This document shows, in pieces, positions 55,310-64,000 of a stretch of DNA of 64,000 nt (positions are counted from its first letter, which is position 1; the number at the start of each line of letters is the position of its first letter). The stretch covers positions 583,501 to 647,500 of the forward strand of contig JASJOG010000082.1 in the NCBI GenBank assembly GCA_030142905.1, read 5' to 3'. Under the pieces are notes generated by a model, which saw nothing but the letters and a program-made list of their open reading frames with translations, did not search any database and was not told where the DNA came from. Origin of the DNA: Heliopora coerulea. Lineage: Eukaryota > Cnidaria > Anthozoa > Scleralcyonacea > Helioporidae. The position numbers and the translations under genes were made by a program.

Positions 55310-58300
55310 ATGGCGGACGAGGAAAATACAATAAAAGTTGTGGTAAAAACAACGAATAAGAAAGAAACCATCGAGATCGAGAAGTCCGAAACTATACGAG
55401 AGGTACATAATGTGACTTTCTGTTCAAATTATATTTGAATTACCGAGAAATTGCGTTTGTTTCCTTTTAAGTTCAAGGATGTGATATCGCCAAAGTTTGA
55501 CGACACCCCGGTGTCCCAGCTCTGCTTGATTTTTGCTGGACGGATTCTAAAAGACGACGAAACTCTAGAGCATTATGGTAAGAGAGCTTAGATGTTAAGT
55601 GACAAGAAGTGTGTGTGTGTGAGAGTGATCGAGTTTTATTTTTCTCATCATCAGTACTTTGGAAGTGTCAGAGAACGACTGAGATATTCAGTATTCGTCA
55701 ATTTTAAGAATTAACTAATTTCGACTTAGATTTGTGTATCAGTATTCAAATTAATGTATTATATGATGCTACTCATAAATCATAATTTATGTTGTATATG
55801 TTGATCAACTGTGATATTCAGTTGTATAAAATTAGATCTATACTTTGATGTACTCTGCCCCATATAAATTCAGGTTTTGAATGCTTTGTCTTCCAGCTGA
55901 TACACAATATTGACTTTAAACATAATATAAATCATCAGTCAGATCTGTTGGTATGAATGAGGGAGAGAGAAACTGTGGAGGTATGGGCAGGGTAGAAGGG
56001 CCGGCCCTCCATGCTCCTGAGTTTTTGTGTGGTATGTGTAATTTTTAGCACCTAAAAGAAAATCTCTTATGATATTGAGGGACCTGGGCTATGTTTATGA
56101 ACATATTGTAATTTTTATCTATTTTAAGTGAAAAGGTTGAAGACCCTTTTTTATTGGTAGTCCCATTTTAGCCTAAAACAAATCTGCTGTGTTTATGCAA
56201 CTTTTGTTTTTAGTGAGATATTTTAAAGTTTAGAAAAACAATTTAGTAGACAAAGTAAAATTATGACAGATGCATTAAAAAGTGGACCTACAAGTTTTTA
56301 GGTACACATTTTTTGATGGGCCCCTATTTAAATATCTACACTCTATCCAGTATTAAGAAGAAAAACTAGCACAAACAACAACAATATTTGTAGTAGATAC
56401 CCCCACATTTTTGTACTTTTATTTTAAGGCAGGTATCTGAAAAATAATGTTCATTGCATAATGAATAGTGGTATGTTAAATGACTTTGGTTAATACTGTT
56501 GATATTTAGTTTTAATTATTGTTCTGTATTGAAGATAGAGTATTTTGATTTCAGGAATAAAAGATGGTTTCACAGTACATCTTGTCATCAAGTCTGCCAA
56601 CAGAGTAAGTGCTGCATTATTTAATCAAATTTTCAGCAGGAATTCCAGTCTTTAACACTCCTTTGTTATAAAGCAAGCTTAATTTTCATGTCATCTACAT
56701 TTTTTTACAAGATTCAATTGACAGATACTTATATCTAGGCCTCAAAGTAAGCCAGTAAAAGATGCTACTACTATCAATATTAGTAGAATTCTTTTATCTG
56801 ATGCTATTTTGTAAATAGCACTAAATAGAATCATAGCATGCATAGCATTGATGCTTTGCAATAAATTTTGACTTGATTTGATCCAAAATAATGTTAAATA
56901 GTGTATTGACAATAGGGTATTGACAATATAGAGCAAGATTTGCATTAACATGTGGTGATTCACTGATTGCAATGCCTGTTTAAGAAGAAGTAACATAAAA
57001 AACAAATTGTGATATAATAGTTATATTTGTTTTCAGAAAAAAAAGGTGAAGAATAGAGACAAAAATAATAAACTATCTTTACTAAAATAAAACACACTCC
57101 AAACCATCCAACACTGTTTAAAACTTCATCGTCATACTGTGGTTCATGAGAAGTGTCTACCATTTTACATTATTTCAATCTATAGAAACTGATATACTTA
57201 TTTGGTCAGATTTTGTGTCTATATACACATGCTGTTTTCAACTTTTGAAACTCTTCTCTTATTTTTGTGATGTATCACGTGCTCTTAACATGCTCTTGTC
57301 ATACCATAAGCCCTACACGTACAGATGTGTTTTCAAAAGTTTTGGCTCTCATTCTCTGTCCAGACAGGTACAGTGACTTACAGTCATTGCATTTTACAAT
57401 GCTTTCAATTTAAATGATGCTTCCATAAAATCCCAATTTCATAGAACATGATTATTACCATATGGATCAGACATGGATTCAACAAAATGTTTACAGATAT
57501 ATCAATGAAAACACATTGGTTTCCATACAATTTATTAATTGTTTTCTGACAAGGCGACTAAGTATCTCCAACTTCTTGCAGTTGCTGCCAACCCTGTTCT
57601 CCCTTGCATTCTGAAAACAGAATTTGAAACATTATTATAAACTATATAGAGCTTTTAAATTCTCAAAATCTTCTTGAAAGCAGCCTTAGAAACACTTCAA
57701 TGACCTTTTATTCCTTATTTCATGACCAGCACCTACAGCTACTTGTAGTTTTTTATTTTACATTATCTGCTTCAAAAGATATTGAAACCCCAGTATGAGG
57801 AGATATTGTTTAACCAAAGTGTCCTTTCAATTCTTCATATTGTAGGCTCAGCAACAGGCTGCTGAACGTGCAAGAGGGGTAAGAATGTTAAAACTATTAT
57901 TACCTGCAAACACAGTCAAACAAATTTTTCTGGATGAAAAAATTCAACCTTCATTACTGGTATATGCACATGCTTTTCACAGCAAGATCAATTTTACTCC
58001 AAGTGAATTGGATAATACAGGCTTATTTTTTCCAGGATGCATGAAAAAAACAAGTTTTACTTTCTGTTCATGTGTATGGTCAATGAAGATCAATCTGAGG
58101 GTTTTATGGTGTGTGTGTGTGTGTGTGTGTGTGTTGGCATGTATGTAAGATTACACATGTATTGAGAGCACTGTGCTAATTTATGCTAATCCCTTGTCTA
58201 TGCCATACTCATTATTAAGTATAGGTTAGTTACTGAAACCAAGGTAACTATATCGAGGTTAAATTTGAGGGGTTAAAAATAAATTTGGACTTCTGCTTGT

Positions 58301-61300
58301 TGCTGGGTTTTTGTACAGCTAGATGACTAGTTAATGTCCAAGGAATAATATACAGTAGTACCTTGATGTACGAGTCCATTAACTTACAAGTTTTTTGAGG
58401 TACGAGCCATCACTTGGTTGATTTTTTGTTTTGAATTGTGAGCCAAATTCCGAGGTACAAGCCAGCTTCAGAGATGTAGAAGTGTAGCATTAAGTGTGAT
58501 GGAGTAAGTTAAGCAGTTTAAATGATAGTGTTTATGACGAATGAATGCGACCGAAAAATAATGAAACGAAAAGAACTCCTACTGTACTCCTCCACCCTCC
58601 ACCCTCCTTCTTCAGATTGCTTTGACATAAGAGCAAATTGAGCCACAAGGTCGGTCACAGAATGAATTAAACTTGTATGTCAAGGTACTACTGTGTATAT
58701 TAACCCTAGGTCATTAACTAATTAGGGGTTTTCAAGTGAATATAAGAACTGCTGTAATCAATGAAAACCAAGGTGATCATGAACTGAATGAATTTAATAT
58801 GCATCAAATAAATGTAATTTCTAACTAAAAATATTATTATAGTAAACTCTTTCACTCTAATGCAGATCAAGACTCTTTAATTGTTCCCCATTGTTGCTAT
58901 TTCAGACTCCTTCAACCAATTCCACAACTCCATCTACCACTGAACCTCAGAGAACCACTACTACCACAACGACTCCACCTTTGTTTGGGGGATTGCCAAC
59001 TGGCTTAGGTTTGTGTTTATGATTTCATTCTTTCATTTTGTTTATCTAGTAATTCTGATTGATAAACAGAAAATTGCCAAAAAGGCCTTCTTAATGTGGC
59101 TTTTTTGATGTACATTGCCTCTGCTTGTACTTGTGACTTGATGCCAACACTCACAGCAGATGCTTTTGTTCCTGCATGAAAAATGATAATGCCTGAATCT
59201 TTAACCCATTAAGGGGTAAGGGTGCACTTTATATTTTACTCTATCTAATGCCAGAGGATTGTACTCATCAAAGGCACAAGCTCTGTCCCTTAATAAGTTA
59301 ACAGGCATCTCCTTAACTCAGCAAAGGGCAGAGCTCATCCCCTTGGTGGGTAAAATTACCTGGCTTTAGCAAGAGTGAAAGACAAAAGTGCACCCTTGCC
59401 CCTAATGGGTTAAGCTTTCTCTGGAGTTGGGATGGCACTAGATGAGGGTGGAGGGAGATACAGCCTCATTTGGCTGGATATGTTTACAACCAGTTGTAAC
59501 AAGAGTCTCAAAAAGAAAGAAAGCTTGGTTTTGGCAGACAAATATTTACTTAAACCCTTTTTTCTGTATTTGTGCTAATATTTTAGGAGGCAAATTTTAG
59601 TTTTTTGTGGTAAGCCCCTGGTACAATGTGAGACCCTAAAAAGTAGTGATTCTTGTAATCTTTGTAATTTTAATACTTCTCTTTGAAATAATTCCTTTCA
59701 TTTCAGGAGACATGCAGCAAATGCATCAGCAGGTTTGTGTTTTCTGTGGTGTATGTGTGCATCTAGTGAAAGCTACGAGGTGTAGCAGATCTATACTAAG
59801 AGGGGTAAGAGGGTCTGAAACCCCTTACTTTATGACACTTCCAGTCCCTAGTACTGAGGTGATGTGATGCTTGACTGATCCCTTGGTATGAAATCGTTTG
59901 AGGTCTTGCGGCAGTAAATCATGCTCAACAGCTTTTTCTTGTGGCCTGGAGATTGGGCTCCCTCCCAGTCTCCTGTGAACCTTTCCATACAGGTTGGCAC
60001 TAAAACAGAACCAGAGACCAGGTAGCCATGTGAAGACTGTGGGCCTGGAAAATGAATTATTTTATTTACATGATAACTTTTTTGCAAAAATCGTTGGGGT
60101 TTAGGTTACAATGTCACCAGGTGTAACATGTCAACAGGGTTAGGATTAGGGTTTAGAATAAGGGTTAGGATAAGTAAATAAAATACTTAATTTTCCAGTT
60201 CCAGTCTCCACACGGTTACCTGGTCTCAGTGGTTCCGTTCTAGTGCTGACCCTCCACACACATTTTCCAGTGTTGATGTATGCTGTATGTGATAACAAGG
60301 TCTTGAGCTCCGGGGCCCTTATATTGTGCCAGCGCCTCATGAAATTGGCATAGTGTGAGGACACTGACTTAACTTTGTAGTTCTCTAACAAATAATTGAC
60401 AGTAACATTTTTTCACACTCACAAAGCCACTAGGAATAATACAAGGAGGTTTGGTTAACTTTAGTAAAGACTAAATGTAAGCAGTTAATACTGTAAGTAA
60501 ACCGCTTTGCCATACAGGGTACACGAATCCGATCCTATGCCAGATACGTTTCTCACGAAGTAGTATGTGTGGAGTTTGTATTTGCTGTTTTTACTTTCGA
60601 ATTTATGTTTGTTTTTTTCATCAAAACACCATCAGTGAAATGTTAACTCGCATTTATTTGCCATTGGATATTTTTGCCGTCGTGACTTCGAAAGTCACCT
60701 ACATTTTTGCCTGTTTGCAAGCGCTAATTTCAAGCCTTGCCGAAGCGTTTGAATTGGTTGGTCTGGTCCTGACTATGCTGTCGTTAACTTTCAACAAAAT
60801 GAATATGCTTGTGGGACGCTTGATTATTTTTTATCTAGTTGATGAATAATCCTGAGATGATGCAGCAGATGTTTGATAATCCTTTTGTCCAGGTATTCGA
60901 TATTTTCACTTCGTTTTTGTTGTTTTGTGATAAACGTTGCTTATGTCTTAAACGACATTTCACCAATGCATGCATGGCAGAAGTGCCGCAGGGCTTAAAA
61001 TTTTTATTCTAGTTCTCTCAGGAACCCATCTGAAAGTAAAGCGAGAACTGAGGATTTCTTCAAAGTCTTTTCAAACCTTTTTATTTTGTTTTGTGATTTT
61101 GCCAAGTTTTCTGCATTGAAGACGTCACGAAAGTCTAATCACTGAGAATTTCTGTCTCTGTGCTTACAAAATCAAACAATTGACCTTTGTCGCGATATGC
61201 ATCCAGACCTCGGCCTCTGTTTTTGGAGGGAAAACTAATTGTGTTTTGCTTTTGTTTATTTCAGAGCATGATGTCCAATCCTGAGCTAATTCAACAAATG

Positions 61301-62983
61301 ATCATGAGTAACCCACAAATGCAGCAGTTAGTAGAGGTTAGTGAAGGGCTTCAAGACACGAGAAACGCTGTTGAGGTCGTCAAAAGGGAATTGAGGTGAA
61401 TTCGTACAAATACCCCTTCTACTTATTTATTTGCTAAATCCAACTACCACCATGTGAGTCGATTGGTGAAGGACAGGGAGATCATGCTCCCCTTTGGCCG
61501 TTAAATTAAAAGTCGTACTTTGTAATTAAATAAACAAAATAGTACGGTTTGTCTTTTCATTGCTTTGACGTGGCCCTACTGTACAAAACACCGAGGTTGC
61601 GCTTCGTCATGGCATCATGTACTTGCGTGTCCAAGTAGCGGACCCACAGCTGAAACCCTTTTGGTTTTGTAGTTGTTAAGCAATAGGAAACATTTTAAAC
61701 TTTTCGTTAACGAACCATTTGGGAGCTCAACCTGTCGCGGAGTCGCTGCAAACGCAGTTTCATTTCGAAAGAACGTTAAAATGTACATGTAAGCCTCAAA
61801 ATGCCGCGAAGACATTTCGGAGACCTTATACTTTTGAACTGTTGATCCGGACTCCCCCTAGAGGGCTCACATTTGGCTCTTGGCAGCGTCGCAGCTGGCC
61901 GTTAATATTCGGCTAAGATTGTCCCCTCCTTCACTTCTGCTTTTGGATCGATATCAATGCTTTCCGAAATCTCTAGAGTTATGCTAGTCTTAGCAATTGT
62001 CCTTCCGCTCTGTATGGGAATTGACAATTTTGCTTGGGAAAGAAAATGTCAAGTATTCTGGTAGATCTGTTCAGCTTGCTAAATGAGGAAATTATGTAGT
62101 TGGCTGTACCGAAAAAGACGATGACTTGTATATTTAACAAGTTTTTTAAAAACCATTGTCTGCCGAGTATTTCGAGAAATAAAGCAGAAAACAAACCAGG
62201 AAAAGAAACATCTCGTAAACTTTAGATTTGAGGAAAATACAAACCGAAAGCAGGACTTACTTTATTTGGCTCATGTCTAGGGTAAGCAAGACGTTTATTT
62301 TCAGGGCATTTAAAAAAATGGGAAATTTTTGAAATCGCGATTGTTCCGCGATATAAAACAGCATTGTTGTATTATCCATATTTTCATCATAAATTTCTGT
62401 GGTTTTTCTATTTTTTTTAGCGAACTCCTGAAATTTCACACATTTTGAATAACCCAGACTTGATGAGACAGGTATGTTTCCATTTAATTGGAGTATATAA
62501 TATCATTGCAGGATCGTAAAAGCTTTCGTCGGGGAACACCTGGTAGCAATTTAAACGAAACGTGCTTTTTACATCTTATTTTTTAAATTTCAGACATTGG
62601 AAATGGCGCGTAATCCAGCTGTTATGCAGGAAATGATGAGAAATCAAGACAGAGCCTTGAGCAATTTAGAGGTATGGCAAGTTTTCCCCATGATCGGAGT
62701 TACAAAAACAGTCCCAAAAAGGCGGTGTCAGCATAGTGAAAATTAGACCCTTGTGTTCATGTAGCAACCACTGAGCGACGATGTATAACTTTAAAAACTG
62801 ACCTGAAAGCTCGTTTGGAGAAATTTTTTTAGACGTAGAGTACAATTTGTGGAAAAGAATTTCACTCAGTTTAAGCATTGGGTATGGTTTTTTTGTGGAA
62901 CTATGTCCTCAAAGAAGTTTTTGGAAGCAATTTCTGTTCTTTACTTGCGATGTTGTCATGTTTTAATGTTTGGTAAAAAGCAT

Positions 62984-63023
<40 letters not shown>

Positions 63024-63098
63024 TCATTATTCTCACACCGCAATCCTGTTATAAATTAACAATTGTTCCTCTAAGGAGAAGTGAATTATTAAACTACA

Positions 63099-63148
<50 letters not shown>

Positions 63149-63512
63149 CATTAAAAATTCACGAGGAAAAGACAAAAGAAAATCATAAGCGTGTCGGATC
63201 TATATATGTGATAAAAATACATGTGCCTTTATACGTGAAGAAGAAGTTCAATTTTTTCGGCTTACGAAAGATAAATTTCCAAACTTTCTTCACGAATTAG
63301 CGTATTAGGAGGTTCATTTTAGAAGAGATTTAAAAAACTCGCAGTTCGTGCTTTATCGGGTCTAAAACACTCGGCTATCGCCTCGTGTTTTAAATCCCGA
63401 TAAAGCACACCTGCTCGGTTTTTAAATATTGTACATATTCATTATTCTCACACCGCAGTCCTGTTATAATTAACAATTGTTCTCCTAAGGAGAAGTGAAT
63501 TATTAAACTTCA

Positions 63513-63551
<39 letters not shown>

Positions 63552-63853
63552 CACACACACACTTCGTGATAAGTGTTGTTAAAAGCATTGTTCGTCTACA
63601 ATGCTATGAAAACTTCCGAGATTTTTTGAGTATGAAGTAGGTTCTGATTCTGGTTACTATGATGTCTCAGTATATGTATATAGGTATACATGTGTAGGTA
63701 TGCGTTTGTAGGTACATATCTTGCGCTCATACTGTACCTTTTTTACATAAGATTTTATATTTCGTATTTTAGAGTCTCCCTGGTGGTTTTAACGCCTTAA
63801 GGAGAATGTACACTGATATACAAGAACCAATGATGAACGCTGCTACTGAACAG
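55310..63853 (+). CDS. UBQLN: ubiquilin (5' part; continues past window)
   Basis: Eleven exons in consistent phase encode residues 1-249: 55310-55402, 55472-55577, 56555-56604, 57846-57878, 58906-59008, 59707-59732, 60839-60892, 61265-61336, 62421-62471, 62594-62671, 63773-63853. Residues 8-82 form an N-terminal ubiquitin-like domain ([41 protein letters not shown]). A Thr/Ser/Pro-rich linker follows (95-120). From about 138 come STI1-type Asn-Pro/Met/Gln-rich repeats ([81 protein letters not shown]). Ubiquilins bind the proteasome through the UBL and ubiquitinated clients through a C-terminal UBA domain, and shield membrane-protein segments through STI1 repeats. The UBA exon must lie beyond 64000. 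The short exons 4 and 6 (33 and 26 nt) could be alternatively used. Confidence 0.95.
58111..58133. repeat. (GT)n microsatellite
   Basis: About eleven GT units in a ubiquilin intron. Confidence 0.9.
58353..58693. mobile_element. Tigger/mariner-type MITE
   Basis: Left terminus CAGTAGTACCTTGATGTACG and reversed right terminus CAGTAGTACCTTGACATACA match at 17 of 20 positions. TA lies immediately left; the right flank reads TGTA, so the target duplication is imperfect. The interior has GTACGAG/GTACAAG sub-repeats. It lies in ubiquilin intron 4. Confidence 0.7.
62985..63575. repeat. (TA)n tracts around repeat R1 copy 3 (ubiquilin intron 10)
   Basis: TA tracts at 62989-63021, 63101-63142 and 63516-63547 separate two similar segments. 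TTCTCATTATTCTCACACCG with ATTAACAATTGTTC and GGAGAAGTGAATTATTAAAC occurs at 63021-63098 and again at 63438-63512. R1 copy 3 (63140-63430) lies between them, with the hairpin GTGCTTTATCGGG...CCCGATAAAGCAC. This looks like one composite element bounded by a direct repeat of about 75 bp. Confidence 0.65.
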
Positions 63854-64000
63854 GTAACCTATGAACATTTAAAGCTGCAAGAAAAATCCCTACTTTAAAG
63901 TAAAACAAACGAAGCCCTTAAGTCCGATGAAAGCCTTTCCTTTAAACATCCACAATTCTTTTTTTTGTGTCTATTGCATATCTTCGGCTAGACATTATGG

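Overview
The window reads as an AT-rich invertebrate nuclear genome, most likely a cnidarian and probably an anthozoan such as a stony coral or anemone. This is inferred from gene style and repeats; no species marker is visible. Genes have GT-AG introns and many short exons. The clear ones are HACD3 (+), endosulfine/ARPP19 (-), GLMP (+) and the 5' part of ubiquilin (+). Two RING/B-box (TRIM) loci lie on the minus strand. There is also a secreted HAD-family phosphatase-like gene (-), an unrecognised single-exon coiled-coil gene (+) and a THAP zinc-finger fragment.

Layout. 1-2626: TRIM gene A (-), running off the left edge. 4470-9933: transposon-rich, with a THAP fragment cut by a Harbinger-like MITE, a pogo/Tigger remnant, a Penelope-like hairpin insertion, and a decayed TRIM C-terminal piece split by a palindromic Penelope element. 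11699-16471: TRIM gene B (-), with RING, B-boxes, coiled coil, filamin-like and two SPRY-like domains, damaged by at least four frame breaks. 19815-28685: HACD3 in 11 exons, its introns holding a pogo element, hairpin insertions and tRNA-derived SINEs. 29822-30814: HAD gene (-). 33008-33793: coiled-coil gene. 35290-37026: three MITEs. 37890-39900: ENSA (-), divergent from GLMP (40304-49033, +) across about 400 bp. 49637-54846: hAT MITE, a second Penelope element and a LINE-containing fold-back. 55310-end: ubiquilin (+), leaving the window after residue 249.

The most notable signal is not a gene. At least seven insertions share one architecture: an 11-13 bp target duplication, a 28-40 nt one-sided tail, then a near-perfect palindrome. 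Most carry hammerhead-ribozyme cores (CTGANGA, stem II, GAAA). Two are linked to GIY-YIG endonuclease sequence, which marks them as Penelope-like retroelements. One hammerhead (41504-41549) is complete on paper, with all three stems. The same type of core also lies beside tRNA-derived SINE copies in the HACD3 introns.

The genes do not form a pathway. HACD3 (ER fatty-acid elongation), GLMP (lysosomal membrane), ENSA (PP2A-B55 inhibition in mitosis), ubiquilin (proteasome shuttle) and the TRIM proteins (E3 ligases) are ordinary conserved neighbours. Exon junctions given for HACD3, ENSA, GLMP and ubiquilin were read by eye; phases were checked and are consistent throughout. No expression data or alignments were available.
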